Both the position numbers and the translations under genes were made by a program. This document shows positions 9,776 to 18,538 of a stretch of DNA of 64,000 nt, piece by piece. Under the pieces are notes generated by a model. The model did no database searches, had not been told where the DNA came from, and saw only the letters and a list, made by a program, of their open reading frames with translations. Positions within the stretch are counted from its first letter, which is position 1. The number at the start of each line of letters is the position of its first letter. Source of the DNA: Bacillus sp. FJAT-22090 (GTDB lineage: Bacteria > Bacillota > Bacilli > Bacillales_A > Planococcaceae); contig NZ_CP012601.1 of the NCBI RefSeq assembly GCF_001278755.1, positions 1,426,001 to 1,490,000 on the forward strand. The letters are read 5' to 3'.

Positions 9776-10186
9776 TTAAAATAATTTAACGTATTCTTCG
9801 TAGCCTTCTTCGATAAGCTTTTCTTTAGGAATAAATCGTAATGCAGCAGAATTAATGCAATATCGAAGTCCTGTTTCTTCTTGTGGACCATCTGGGAAGA
9901 CATGTCCTAAATGTGAATCGGCTGTTTTACTTCTTACTTCTACTCTTCTCATACCATGACTATCATCAAATTTTTCTATAACCTCTTGATCCTCAATTGG
10001 TCTAGTAAAGCTTGGCCATCCACACCCTGCATCATACTTGTCTTTTGAATGAAACAAAGGTTTGCCAGAGACAACGTCTACATATATACCTTCTTCAAAA
10101 TGCTTATCATACTCATTTTGAAAAGGAGGCTCTGTACCATTTTGTTGCGTTACATAAAACTGCATGTCTGTTAATTTTTCTTTCAT
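9776..10186 (-). CDS. msrB: Peptide methionine (R)-S-oxide reductase MsrB
   Basis: A 136-residue cytosolic enzyme that reduces R-methionine sulfoxide in proteins with thioredoxin. Start ATG 10186 has a GGGGG site that overlaps the msrA stop codon, so translation is likely coupled. The catalytic Cys is in [17 protein letters not shown] and [10 protein letters not shown] are conserved. The two CxxC zinc motifs of the E. coli-type enzyme are replaced (VDVVSGKP and RSKTADSH), so this is the zinc-free form, as in B. subtilis. It forms an operon with msrA. Confidence 0.95.
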   Translation of the reverse strand: MKEKLTDMQFYVTQQNGTEPPFQNEYDKHFEEGIYVDVVSGKPLFHSKDKYDAGCGWPSFTRPIEDQEVIEKFDDSHGMRRVEVRSKTADSHLGHVFPDGPQEETGLRYCINSAALRFIPKEKLIEEGYEEYVKLF

Positions 10187-10191
10187 TATAT

Positions 10192-10707
10192 TTACCCCCA
10201 ATTTTTTTCTTTGAAAGCTGCTCTTCCAGATCCAACATAATAACGATTATAATGGGTAGGATTTTTTTTGTAATAATCTTGATGATAAGCTTCGGCTGGA
10301 TAAAACTCTTTAGCCGGAAGTATTTTGGTAGCCACTTTTGTTTGAAACTTATTGGATGCATCTAAATCTGCTTTTGATTTCTCTGCTTGAACTCGTTGTT
10401 GCTCAGAATGATAGAAAATAGCTGTCTGATAGGAAGAGCCTCTATCGAAAAATTGACCATTATTATCTGTCGGATCAATATTCATCCAAAATATTTCTAA
10501 TAATTTTTCATAAGGAAATATTTCTGGATTGAACGTTATTTGGACTGCTTCATAATGACCGGTTGCATTGGAACAAACTTGTTCATACGTAGGATTTTCA
10601 ATATGGCCACCTGTATAACCAGAGAGGACTTGTTCAATTCCATCATAAGTATCAAATGGCTTCACCATACACCAGAAACAGCCTCCTGCGAATGTTGCTT
10701 TTTCCAT
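10192..10707 (-). CDS. msrA: Peptide methionine (S)-S-oxide reductase MsrA
   Basis: A 171-residue enzyme with the GCFWC catalytic motif at residues 8-12 ([14 protein letters not shown]), followed by the MsrA signature [21 protein letters not shown], cut here to key residues GYTGG and YEQVC. It reduces S-methionine sulfoxide. It is 13 bp downstream of the ypmS-like gene, and msrB follows, matching the B. subtilis ypmR-ypmS-msrB-msrA neighbourhood. Confidence 0.96.
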   Translation of the reverse strand: MEKATFAGGCFWCMVKPFDTYDGIEQVLSGYTGGHIENPTYEQVCSNATGHYEAVQITFNPEIFPYEKLLEIFWMNIDPTDNNGQFFDRGSSYQTAIFYHSEQQRVQAEKSKADLDASNKFQTKVATKILPAKEFYPAEAYHQDYYKKNPTHYNRYYVGSGRAAFKEKNWG

Positions 10708-10720
10708 TTCTTTTTCCTCC

Positions 10721-11293
10721 TTACTCAGATGGGATAATTATTTCTAAAGTAATGATATCTTCCTCCAAATTCAATTCTTTTGCTCGAACACGGACTCCTG
10801 AAGACATCGGTATGCTGGCTAATTGGATAAGAACTTCCTCTTCTTCCGGTTTTACGATCATCCATTGTGGCAGCTGAATTGAATCTTTTAATACTTTTAG
10901 CACTGTTTCTGGAGGAAGCTGTAGTTGCCCAATTTCTACAGAAGATTGCTCCAAACGAATATTCCCATTTTCCTCAACAAAAGGTTCAAAGAATAATTTT
11001 ACAGGAAGAACAGTTGAGAAAATTGTTAACTCTGAGGAAAGTATCACCTGATCTTCTATAGTCAAATTCACCGGAAGCGGTTTTCCCTCCATAGCTTTCT
11101 TCATAAAAGTATTAGCAAGTCCTTCAAAATCCTCTTTTGTCGCGTTAACTGTAAGGACATTTCCTGTAACATTTGGAGTTTCTAATAGGACATCTGAGGA
11201 TTCAGATGGAGTAGAAATCCAATAAAAAAGTCCGATTATTGACCCTACTATTAATAGTATTAATAAAAAAAATGCAATCTTCCATTTGTTCAT
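10721..11293 (-). CDS. YpmS-like DUF2140 membrane-anchored protein
   Basis: About 190 residues from ATG 11293 (AGGGAG site 9 nt upstream); a longer frame to 11347 overlaps the preceding gene and is not preferred. It has one N-terminal transmembrane helix ([22 protein letters not shown]), then an extracytoplasmic domain with the DUF2140 pattern ([24 protein letters not shown]-like and LPPETVL segments). The function is unknown. It sits between the ypmR-like lipoprotein esterase and msrA, as in B. subtilis. Confidence 0.85.
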   Translation of the reverse strand: MNKWKIAFFLLILLIVGSIIGLFYWISTPSESSDVLLETPNVTGNVLTVNATKEDFEGLANTFMKKAMEGKPLPVNLTIEDQVILSSELTIFSTVLPVKLFFEPFVEENGNIRLEQSSVEIGQLQLPPETVLKVLKDSIQLPQWMIVKPEEEEVLIQLASIPMSSGVRVRAKELNLEEDIITLEIIIPSE

Positions 11294-11306
11294 CTCTCTC
11301 AACTCC

Positions 11307-12116
11307 CTAAAACAACAATTCCCTATTTTGCTCATCAATAAAACCACAATTATTTAAGGAGCTTATGATAGAATCTTTCATTAATTGATATCCCTTACTA
11401 TTCGGATGAAAAAAGTCTGTATGATACACTAAATTGGCATTTGTATCAAAATGCTTGCCAATAGGTATGTAACATGCATTTTTGTCCTCTTTTGCTATCA
11501 TTTCGATTGTACTATTCCATTCCTCAATTATTGTTTCAAATTCATTCTCTTCATTCGATACGACGGTTAGAGGGTTATAAATTCCTATTAAAAGTATTTT
11601 ACCATTACTATTAATCTCTCGAATCTTCTTCATGATTTTCACATAATTATTCTCGAATGCATTTAGTCCCTTTTGGAATGGCTCAACTTTTAAATCAAAT
11701 AATTCTTTTTTAACGATTTTCATCAAATCGTTTCCACCAATCGTAATAGTTATTATATCTGCGTTTCTAATAGCATAATCAAATTCACCGTTATTCATAA
11801 GTTTTAATAATTGGTCGCTTCTTCTACCTCTTAATGCAGTATTGGTTAAAATAACATCTTCTATTCCTTTATATTGTAATAGTTCTGTCTTTAATCTTCC
11901 AATATATCCATCTCTTTTTAATTCATCTCCAACACCTTTCGTTAGAGAATCTCCCATTCCGACTAATTGTATAGTTCTAGGAAAAAAAGTATAAGGAATC
12001 ACATACTCCTCGAATGAAATCGCTTCTTTTGTGGTAAAATCTGTAGCAAATTGTTCCTTATTTGTACAACCGGTTAAAAATAAAATAATACAGAATAAAT
12101 ATAGGACGTACTTCAT
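11307..12116 (-). CDS. YpmR-like SGNH/GDSL hydrolase lipoprotein
   Basis: About 269 residues from ATG 12116, with AAAGGGG upstream; extension to 12152 would run into the preceding terminator hairpin. The signal ends in a lipobox (FLTGC), so it is predicted to be a surface lipoprotein. The SGNH blocks are LVGMGDSLTKGVGD (Ser), NTALRG, TITIGGNDLMK (Gly/Asn) and YHTDFFHPNSKGY (Asp/His). Relatives are esterases or lipases of unknown natural substrate. It is 13 bp from ypmS and probably in the same operon. Confidence 0.9.
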   Translation of the reverse strand: MKYVLYLFCIILFLTGCTNKEQFATDFTTKEAISFEEYVIPYTFFPRTIQLVGMGDSLTKGVGDELKRDGYIGRLKTELLQYKGIEDVILTNTALRGRRSDQLLKLMNNGEFDYAIRNADIITITIGGNDLMKIVKKELFDLKVEPFQKGLNAFENNYVKIMKKIREINSNGKILLIGIYNPLTVVSNEENEFETIIEEWNSTIEMIAKEDKNACYIPIGKHFDTNANLVYHTDFFHPNSKGYQLMKDSIISSLNNCGFIDEQNRELLF

Positions 12117-12140
12117 TCCTATCCCCTTTCGATAAAATAA

Positions 12141-12162
12141 AAGCAGGGACAAATCCCTGCTT
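12141..12162 (-). terminator. Terminator of the DegV-family gene
   Basis: A 9-bp stem AAGCAGGGA/TCCCTGCTT, 12 bp past the DegV stop, followed on the minus strand by a T-rich tract. It lies just upstream of the ypmR-like start. Confidence 0.85.
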
Positions 12163-12173
12163 TCCTAAGTAAG

Positions 12174-13013
12174 TTAATCAGTCATATACATAAAACCAAT
12201 AGCCCCTGGACCTGTATGTGTACTTATTACAGGAGAAGTAAATGATACTTGAATATTCTTAAAACCAGTTTCCTCTATTAGTTTCATTAAAGGTGTTGCC
12301 ATGGAAAATCCATTTGCATGCGAAATCCCAACAGCTTTTACTATTTTTCCTTTTGTATCTTCTGTAAATTGTTTAAATAAATGACTAACTACTTGTTTAT
12401 GACTTCTTACTTTTGCAATTGGTGTATATACACCATCTGTTAAATTAGCAATCGGTTTTATAGAAAGTAGTGACCCAATTATTGCAGTGCCCTTACCAAT
12501 GCGACCACCTTTTACTAAGTTATCTAATGTATCAACAACTACATATAAATTTGTGTTTGACCGTATTTTTTCAATTCTATTTAAAATAACTTCTAAACTT
12601 TCACCATTTTTAGCCATTTTAGCAGCCTCTTCAACTTGAAAAGATAAAGCAAAGGAGATAAATTTAGAATCAAAAACTGTTACATTAGAATCAGTCATTT
12701 CAGCAGCAGCTTGAGCGGATTTAACTGTTCCACTCATTCCACCTGTCATATGTATAGATAATATTTGATCTCCATTTTCTCCCAACCTATCATACAGCTC
12801 TTTAAAAACACCTACTGCAGGTTGAGAAGACTTTGGTAAATCCTTTGATGATGCCATTTTTGCTAAAAACTCTTCTGGATTTATATCTACACCATCGGTA
12901 TATGATTCACCATCAATTTGTATCGTTAGTGGTACTACATGAATATTGAAGGCTTCAATCAGCTCTTTTGATAAATCAGCTGTTGAATCCGTTACAATAT
13001 GAATTTTAGACAC
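12174..13013 (-). CDS. DegV-family fatty-acid-binding protein (FakB-like)
   Basis: A 279-residue two-domain DegV fold. Fatty acid-contact motifs seen: IVTDSTADL at the N terminus, TSQP-like KSSQPAVGVF, and ILSIHMTGGMSGTVKSA. FakB proteins present fatty acids to the kinase FakA for incorporation into phospholipid. The downstream end THTGPGAIGFMY matches the family's C-terminal signature. It lies next to a PlsC-like acyltransferase, which makes a lipid role plausible (inference). Confidence 0.92.
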   Translation of the reverse strand: MSKIHIVTDSTADLSKELIEAFNIHVVPLTIQIDGESYTDGVDINPEEFLAKMASSKDLPKSSQPAVGVFKELYDRLGENGDQILSIHMTGGMSGTVKSAQAAAEMTDSNVTVFDSKFISFALSFQVEEAAKMAKNGESLEVILNRIEKIRSNTNLYVVVDTLDNLVKGGRIGKGTAIIGSLLSIKPIANLTDGVYTPIAKVRSHKQVVSHLFKQFTEDTKGKIVKAVGISHANGFSMATPLMKLIEETGFKNIQVSFTSPVISTHTGPGAIGFMYMTD

Positions 13014-13070
13014 ATGATCCCTTCCTTCCTATATATCTTTATTATAAGAAGAAGTGAAGCGTTATGTAAA

Positions 13071-13814
13071 CTATTTGCTATTTATACTCATTTCAAAGTA
13101 ACGGTTACTAATAATAGAATAAACCTCTTCTAAGACAATTTTAGAATCATTCATTTGAATACTTTCTACACTATATGATGGTAGTATAGAAATTTGAACT
13201 TTTGCTGCACGAATTTTGTTGTTATTTTTCTCCATAATATTTGATGTACCTTGTATAACAATTGGTACAATAGGTATTCCTGCATCCTTAGCAATTCGAA
13301 CAAATCCTGATTTAAATTGTCCGAGTCCATTACCTTTGTTTCTCGTCCCCTCTGGAAACATTAAAATAGAATGGCCAGTTCTAAGTTGCTTCACAGTATC
13401 ATTTATAGACTGATAAGCGCTTCTTCTGTCAGTTCGGTCCAAAAAAATGCAGTTCATCTCAGTCATCCACTTTGCTATTAATGGAATTTTCTTCACTTCT
13501 ATTTTGGATATAAATCCAAAAGGTTTAGGTATATAAGTGATTAATGCTGGGATATCAAAATTTCCTTCATGATTGCTTATAAAAAGTACTGGTCCTGTTG
13601 GAATATTTTCTAGACCAGTAACTTCGAATGTACTTTTTGTTCTTTTTAATATTCCAGAAGCCCATCTTTTTGGTGTTTGTTGCACAAGTTCATCATACTT
13701 TTCGATAGACAATTCGTTTTTTTGAGCTTTTACTTGATGAAGTATCGGCATACTTGCAGGTAAGTAAGCAAATAAAAACCCAAATGTTCTTAAAGAGGTA
13801 TACAACTTAGTCAT
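13071..13814 (-). CDS. 1-acylglycerol-3-phosphate O-acyltransferase-like protein (YpkP/PlsC family)
   Basis: A 247-residue membrane-associated acyltransferase. Block I is the catalytic HX4D in SNHEGNFDIPA (about residue 84), block II lies around CIFLDRTDRRSAYQ, and block III is MFPEGTRNKGNGLGQFKSG. It probably acylates lysophosphatidic acid with acyl-ACP or acyl-phosphate. Its start overlaps the dfrA stop by 8 bp, as in the B. subtilis ypkP-dfrA-thyB cluster. Confidence 0.9.
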   Translation of the reverse strand: MTKLYTSLRTFGFLFAYLPASMPILHQVKAQKNELSIEKYDELVQQTPKRWASGILKRTKSTFEVTGLENIPTGPVLFISNHEGNFDIPALITYIPKPFGFISKIEVKKIPLIAKWMTEMNCIFLDRTDRRSAYQSINDTVKQLRTGHSILMFPEGTRNKGNGLGQFKSGFVRIAKDAGIPIVPIVIQGTSNIMEKNNNKIRAAKVQISILPSYSVESIQMNDSKIVLEEVYSIISNRYFEMSINSK

Positions 13815-14301
13815 TTACCTTTCTTTCGTAAACTAAATAGGCGAATGTAATGCCTTCAGGCGTTTGAAAATCTTCCGAAGTATCAACAAGGTCCCATTCA
13901 TCAGAACTATATGTCGGAAAAAAAGTGTCCCCTTCAAAAACATTTTGTATAAATGTTATATAGAGTCTATCCGCTTTTGGTAAAACTGCTCTAAAAATTT
14001 GTTCTCCACCAATTATCATAACTTCCTCGTGGAAATCCTTAGCAATATTAATCGCTTCTTCGATCGTACTTACTACATCTGCACCTTCTACCTTATAAGA
14101 GGGATTTCTTGTAATCACAATACTTTTTCTTCCAGGAAGAACTCTTCCTATCGATTCAAAAGTTTTTCTACCCATTACCATTGCCTTGCCCATCGTTTTA
14201 TTTTTAAAATAAGCTAAATCTCCAGGAATATGCCAAGGCATCTCGTTGTTTAAACCGATTACTCTATTTGGATCATGTGCTACGATTAATGAAATCATCA
14301 T
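13807..14301 (-). CDS. dfrA: Dihydrofolate reductase
   Basis: A 164-residue NADPH-dependent enzyme reducing dihydrofolate to tetrahydrofolate. Family landmarks: MISLIVAHDPNRVIGLNNEMPWHIPGD (cut to VIG, MPWH and D27-type acid region), VMGRKTFESIGR, and IIGGEQIFRAVLP. AAAGGAG precedes the tandem ATG codons at 14301. It is 18 bp downstream of thyA and overlaps the plsC-like gene, so thyA-dfrA-plsC form one unit. Confidence 0.97.
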   Translation of the reverse strand: MMISLIVAHDPNRVIGLNNEMPWHIPGDLAYFKNKTMGKAMVMGRKTFESIGRVLPGRKSIVITRNPSYKVEGADVVSTIEEAINIAKDFHEEVMIIGGEQIFRAVLPKADRLYITFIQNVFEGDTFFPTYSSDEWDLVDTSEDFQTPEGITFAYLVYERKVND

Positions 14302-14319
14302 TTTATCTCCTTTACTTCC

Positions 14320-15264
14320 TTACACCGCAATAGGTGCTTTAATACGAGGATGTGGATCATATCCATCTAAAGAAATATCCTCTACTTCAAAGTCAAAAAT
14401 AGAATTTTTATCTTCAGAAAGTAAGAGTGTAGGTAACTTTTTTGGCTCCCGTTGTAGCTGCGTTTCGACTTGATCCATATGATTTAAATATAAATGAGCA
14501 TCTCCAAGTGTATGAACGAATTCTCCAACTTTCAATTGACATTCTTTTGCTATTAAATGTGTTAATAATGCGTACGAAGCAATATTAAAAGGAACACCTA
14601 AAAATACATCTGCACTTCGTTGATACAGTTGACAGGATAGCTTCCCATTTGCCACGTAGAACTGCATGAAAGAATGACATGGTGGTAGTGCCATATCATC
14701 TACTTCTGCAGGGTTCCATGCTGTAATAATATGTCTTCTCGAATCAGGATTGTTTTTCAACTGATTAATAAGATTTTGAACTTGATCTATCGTTTGTCCA
14801 TCATTACCTGGCCACGATCTCCATTGTTTTCCGTAAACTGGACCTAAATCACCAAATTCATTTGCGAATTGATCATCAGAAAGTATTTTAGAACGGAAAA
14901 TCTCCATTTGTTGTTCTACAATTGTCTTAAATGTATGGTCATTCTCTGCTCTTACACCAAAGTTGGTCATATCTGGCCCTTGGTAGTTTGGACTATTTAC
15001 CCATTTCTCAAAAGCCCATTCATCCCAAATATGATTATTTTCCTTCATTAATGTTTTCACATTTGTGTCCCCTTTAAGGAACCATAATAATTCACTCACA
15101 ACTAATCGAAATGCTGTCTTTTTCGTTGTTACAAGTGGAAAACCTTTCTCTAAATCAAAACGCATCTGATAACCAAAGACACTTTTCGTGCCAATACCTG
15201 TTCGATCTTCCTTTATAACTCCATTATCTTTAATATATCTGCATAAGTTTAAGTACTGTTCCAT
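14320..15264 (-). CDS. thyA: Thymidylate synthase ThyA, long form
   Basis: A 314-residue folate-dependent enzyme that methylates dUMP to dTMP. The catalytic Cys is in [12 protein letters not shown], the folate/dUMP site residues are in [19 protein letters not shown], and [10 protein letters not shown] is the Arg phosphate clamp. At 314 residues it carries the roughly 50-residue insertion in the small domain (about 85-140) known from the L. casei-type enzyme; E. coli ThyA has 264. It is followed by dfrA, which recycles the dihydrofolate it makes. Confidence 0.97.
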   Translation of the reverse strand: MEQYLNLCRYIKDNGVIKEDRTGIGTKSVFGYQMRFDLEKGFPLVTTKKTAFRLVVSELLWFLKGDTNVKTLMKENNHIWDEWAFEKWVNSPNYQGPDMTNFGVRAENDHTFKTIVEQQMEIFRSKILSDDQFANEFGDLGPVYGKQWRSWPGNDGQTIDQVQNLINQLKNNPDSRRHIITAWNPAEVDDMALPPCHSFMQFYVANGKLSCQLYQRSADVFLGVPFNIASYALLTHLIAKECQLKVGEFVHTLGDAHLYLNHMDQVETQLQREPKKLPTLLLSEDKNSIFDFEVEDISLDGYDPHPRIKAPIAV

Positions 15265-15321
15265 TGGAATTCCCCTTTTTTTAATTTCTATTCATTCTAA
15301 GCTTCCTATTATAACAAAAAA

Positions 15322-15345
15322 GCTCTCATTTATGAGAGCCACTTA
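15322..15345 (-). terminator. Terminator overlapping the ypjP-like stop codon
   Basis: An 8-bp stem GCTCTCAT/ATGAGAGC around the stop codon at 15330-15332, followed by six T residues on the minus strand. Confidence 0.8.
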
Positions 15346-15908
15346 GGAGGTGTATTTTTTGACCAATAAATTTCTCCTAATGCATAATGCTTTGAATACT
15401 TGTCTTCTGCAAGATGATAATGAAAATTAAAATAATACCCATCTTGTGGTTTTTTGTCTGTTCTCACATGAAATCGGATTAAATCTTTTCTTGTTTCATT
15501 ATTATAAATGTTAAATATTTTCTCGTGATATTCTCCTGATGGCTGCTCGGTTATAGCCAAATTTATGACTTTATCTTGAGCCATTTTAGCAACCGTTGTA
15601 TCAATCACTTCCTGTATACGTGGGAAGATGATTTCATCAAATTCATTTTGGATTACAGGACCTATACGCTCGCCAAACTTTATGTATGATTGTTCTCTTG
15701 CTGCTGTGGAAATAGAATCCGTTAATGCTAGACCCTCATCAATTTCTACTTGTTCATAACCGATGTTCTCTACATTTGAATGAAAAGACTTTTCTGGATT
15801 TTTGTTGTCTAATAAATGCTCCCAAATAAGATGATCCGGAGAGATTAGACCGAATGTTAGCAATGCTACCGTAATAATAATTGATTTTTTAATCCATTTC
15901 TTCAACAA
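15330..15908 (-). CDS. YpjP-like exported protein
   Basis: A 192-residue protein with an N-terminal hydrophobic segment (SIIITVALLTFGLISP, about 9-24) acting as signal or anchor, then a soluble extracytoplasmic domain with AAREQSYIKFGERIGPVI and FDEIIFPRIQEVID, features I associate with the YpjP family. Its position beside thyA and a ypiP-like methyltransferase matches B. subtilis. Function unknown. Confidence 0.7.
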   Translation of the reverse strand: MLKKWIKKSIIITVALLTFGLISPDHLIWEHLLDNKNPEKSFHSNVENIGYEQVEIDEGLALTDSISTAAREQSYIKFGERIGPVIQNEFDEIIFPRIQEVIDTTVAKMAQDKVINLAITEQPSGEYHEKIFNIYNNETRKDLIRFHVRTDKKPQDGYYFNFHYHLAEDKYSKHYALGEIYWSKNTPPKWLS

Positions 15909-16056
15909 ATATCACCTTCAATTTTGACCATTTTTTAAAGACCCATTATGATTATAAACGTTTTGGAGAACAAAAGGTTTCTAAATCCTCTCTTTCATTG
16001 TACAATAAATGTTGTAAACATACAGTACGTTTTTTGAATAAGGAGGAGAATTTATT

Positions 16057-16134
16057 ATGAGTACAAGCTTAGTAATTGGAATTGGATTTTTATTTTTATT
16101 AGGATATTTAACTTCTCTAAACTTTACTGACTAA
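16057..16134 (+). CDS. Small hydrophobic peptide, 25 aa
   Basis: A 26-codon frame: MSTSLVIGIGFLFLLGYLTS then LNFTD. It is a single transmembrane helix with short polar ends. AAGGAGGAG lies 7-8 nt before the ATG, stronger than most sites in the window. A perfect terminator follows on the same strand (16186-16221). It is the only plus-strand unit between two minus-strand core genes. The family is not recognised; a membrane regulator peptide or sporulation peptide are possibilities. Confidence 0.65.
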   Translation: MSTSLVIGIGFLFLLGYLTSLNFTD

Positions 16135-16185
16135 GTTCAAACTTCTCGGTTTGTTTTGAACAGATTTTTCCGCGTGTTTTTTTAT

Positions 16186-16224
16186 AAAAGAGAGTTGTGA
16201 TGATAGTCACAACTCTCTTTTTTT
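16186..16224 (+). terminator. Terminator of the 25-aa peptide gene
   Basis: A perfect 15-bp stem AAAAGAGAGTTGTGA with its complement, a 6-nt loop and a run of T on the plus strand. Confidence 0.9.
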
Positions 16225-16264
16225 CGATACACATATGGCTTCTAGGTATACAGACAACAACTAA

Positions 16265-16299
16265 AAAGAAACGCTTTACATTTAGCAAAGCGTTTCTTT
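16265..16299 (-). terminator. Terminator overlapping the ypiP-like stop codon
   Basis: A perfect 13-bp stem AAAGAAACGCTTT/AAAGCGTTTCTTT with a 9-nt loop; its right arm touches the methyltransferase stop codon (16298-16300). Confidence 0.88.
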
Positions 16300-17077
16300 A
16301 TATTTCAATGATGCCATAATGAAATTTAGAGGTCTGTCGGGTAAGTCTATGAAATCCAAATCTTTCAAATAAATCCGAACGGAAATGAGCTTTTACAACT
16401 ACTCTTTTCTTTGCAACTCTTTTGGCTTCTTCCACCCACTCCAGTGTTAATAAGTGATGTTGCCCAATTGCTCGGAGTGGTTGAAAGTTTGAGGACTCCT
16501 CAATTAACTCTTCAAACATCGGGTCCATATATACTACATCATATGAGTTGCTTTCAGTTGCTTTTAATGCATCCACAGCATTCACATGTTCTAATTTCAC
16601 ATTTCTCATACATGTTTTTAACTCAACAAAATCAGTCTCATAATTTTTTAAACCAACTGATACAATATAGGCAATGATTTCATTTACTTCACATGCATAA
16701 ACAGTACCCATATCCCCAGTTGCATAAGCAGCAATTATGCTATCCGAGCATAATCCAGCAGTTGCGTCGAAAAAACTATTCCCTTTTTTCAGATTTGTTG
16801 CTTCTAAAAAAGAATCGGATTCCCCTTTTAGAAGCCTTTTCAACCGAAATGCAGCGGAATTTGGATGAAAGAAAAAAGGAGTATTTGAGCCATTAGCGTA
16901 GAACTCTAATCTTTCCTTGCTAACTACTAATAAATCCGAGTCATATTGTTCATGCATAGCTTTTACAGATTTCTTACTCCGATTTACATAAGATAAAGAA
17001 AGCTCAGTTGCAATAGTTTGTGCTTTATCAATAAATGATTCATTTGTTCTTCCAGCTGTAGTTACGATTGTTTTCAT
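16298..17077 (-). CDS. YpiP-like class I SAM-dependent methyltransferase
   Basis: A 259-residue protein. The N-terminal part (KTIVTTAGRTNESFIDKAQ) is typical of RsmJ/YpiP relatives. The SAM motif I is NSFFDATAGLCSDSIIAAY, motif II-like VYACEVNE, and the catalytic or substrate loop is VVYMDPMFE. RsmJ methylates 16S rRNA G1516, but whether Bacillus YpiP does is not known to me. The start overlaps the brxA stop codon (ATGA), and with ypjP the order equals the B. subtilis locus. Confidence 0.85.
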   Translation of the reverse strand: MKTIVTTAGRTNESFIDKAQTIATELSLSYVNRSKKSVKAMHEQYDSDLLVVSKERLEFYANGSNTPFFFHPNSAAFRLKRLLKGESDSFLEATNLKKGNSFFDATAGLCSDSIIAAYATGDMGTVYACEVNEIIAYIVSVGLKNYETDFVELKTCMRNVKLEHVNAVDALKATESNSYDVVYMDPMFEELIEESSNFQPLRAIGQHHLLTLEWVEEAKRVAKKRVVVKAHFRSDLFERFGFHRLTRQTSKFHYGIIEI

Positions 17078-17511
17078 GAAGAAACGATTTGGGTAAGCAC
17101 ACCGGACAAATGATCTTTAATAGTTTCCATCGAATTACTTTCTATTTGTTCACGTGGGATAAAGTATGCCAATTCTTTATCTTTCCATATTGCAATTGAA
17201 GGTGAGCTTGGAGGAATCTCCTCGAAATAACTTCTCATAGTCGCTGTAGCATCTTGGTCTTGTCCGGCAAATACTGTTACTAGATTATCCGGTTTTTTGT
17301 CTAACTCATTAACTGCGGCAACTACTGCTGGTCTTGCTAAACCTGCAGCACATCCACACACTGAGTTAATCATTATTAAGGATACTCCCTCAGCGTTAGC
17401 CATATGATTCTGTACATCCTCAGGGGTTATTAATTCTGTAAACCCAGCATCTGTTAACTCACTTCTCATTGGTTTTACTACTTGTTTCATATATTCATCG
17501 TACGCGTTCAT
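17074..17511 (-). CDS. brxA: BrxA/BrxB family bacilliredoxin
   Basis: A 145-residue thioredoxin-fold protein from ATG 17511 (AGGAG site at 6-8 nt; a frame to 17529 would translate it). The active-site CGC motif is in MINSVCGCAAGLARPAV, typical of YphP/YqiW. Bacilliredoxins remove bacillithiol from S-bacillithiolated proteins. The locus context (ypiP, ypjP) suggests BrxA (YphP) rather than BrxB; sequence alone does not decide. Confidence 0.9.
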   Translation of the reverse strand: MNAYDEYMKQVVKPMRSELTDAGFTELITPEDVQNHMANAEGVSLIMINSVCGCAAGLARPAVVAAVNELDKKPDNLVTVFAGQDQDATATMRSYFEEIPPSSPSIAIWKDKELAYFIPREQIESNSMETIKDHLSGVLTQIVSS

Positions 17512-17599
17512 CAATTCTCCTACTTTCAATTAGTTTCGATATCCTATTATAACAGCATAACAATTATATTATCTATTATACTGCTTTCATAAAGTTTCA

Positions 17600-18324
17600 C
17601 GTGTATGGACGATGGAAACCTCTCTTAATTTTTCACGACTGATTGTATGAACATTTCTATCAAAATCAATAAACTACACCTTCACCACTTACCCAAAGAC
17701 CTTGATATTTCTATCGTAAAACATGCCTGTTGGAGTTGAACTCTTCATGTTGTTTTTATATCGTTCAGGTAAGAAAGTATTGTCATCCAGACCGAAAGAG
17801 AATGACAATATTTAGGAATCCGGATTCTGAATGTAATCCTTCAACAACCAATGTTCTGGGTGGATTGGATTAGTATCTGCAAGAAGTCTTGCACCTTCAC
17901 TACAGCGCGACTTTATTTCATCGAATACTTCTTCATTTGCAAGTGTCGCTTCATTAACGTAAGCACCATTAGCAGTCATACCACGAATTTTATCTAAATG
18001 AGCGATAGTAGAATGTCCTGCTTGAATAACATACACGCCAAATAAAGTTAAGTTGTTATGCTTATCAAACTTGAATGTAATGCCATACTTATTCGTAAGC
18101 TCATTCAGTATATTGTTTTGAATTGTGCCAAGTGTTGCTCCAGATAAAATGTACATTGGTTTATTAATCTTCAACTTATCCGCTATTTGACGAAAACGAA
18201 TGAGTTCCAGGAGGAATAGATCGTTATTCAGTGTAATCGACAAACTTACAGACGTGTAGGAGGAGCGATTAGAAGAAAAAAATAGGAGTGGAGTAAATGT
18301 TAAAAAGTAGAACTTCAATCTCAC
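17600..18324 (-). pseudogene. Phage terminase large subunit remnant (XtmB/Terminase_3)
   Basis: An intact stretch of 170 codons (17812-18324, GTG start overlapping the preceding frame) has TerL blocks from about residue 38: MYILSGATLGTIQNNIL, FGVYVIQAGH, and IRGMTANGAYVNEATL (Walker B-like region) then DTNPIHPEHWLLKDYI. Past its stop, other frames continue the same protein: DDNTFLPERYKNN, TPTGMFYDRN, LWVSGEGVVY and DFDRNVHTIS, each separated by a frameshift or stop down to about 17600. The ATPase N terminus and nuclease C terminus are lost. It is a dead packaging motor. Confidence 0.85.
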
Positions 18325-18458
18325 ATTAAATCTTCGATTTCCCTACGTGACAAACGCTCTTTTTTCTTTTTGCTTCTCCTAGTATTCTCTTCCTCTATCT
18401 CATGAATAAAAGCCTGTTTTAACCCTTTTTCGATTAACTCACTTTGCATCATTCCCAT
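18321..18458 (-). CDS. Small phage-type protein, possibly truncated
   Basis: A 45-residue, strongly charged protein from ATG 18458 (GGGAG at 8 nt): MGMMQSELIEKGLKQAFIHE..., with a central KKKK run and ending RREIEDLM. Its stop overlaps the GTG of the terminase remnant. It may be the N-terminal remainder of a DNA-binding phage protein, but I do not recognise the family. Confidence 0.45.
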   Translation of the reverse strand: MGMMQSELIEKGLKQAFIHEIEEENTRRSKKKKERLSRREIEDLM

Positions 18459-18488
18459 TTTCTTCTCTCCCTTTTGTGAAATAAAAAA

Positions 18489-18535
18489 GAGGACAACAAA
18501 TGACACAGGGTTTGCTGTAATCAAGTGTTGTCCTC
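18489..18535 (-). terminator. Long hairpin, copy A of a near-duplicate pair
   Basis: Outer stem GAGGACAACA/TGTTGTCCTC enclosing a conserved 27-nt core with an inner CAG/CTG pairing; six T follow on the minus strand. It lies 4 bp past the stop of the 307-aa membrane-protein gene. The same hairpin recurs at 19640-19684. Confidence 0.8.
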
Positions 18536-18538
18536 CAG

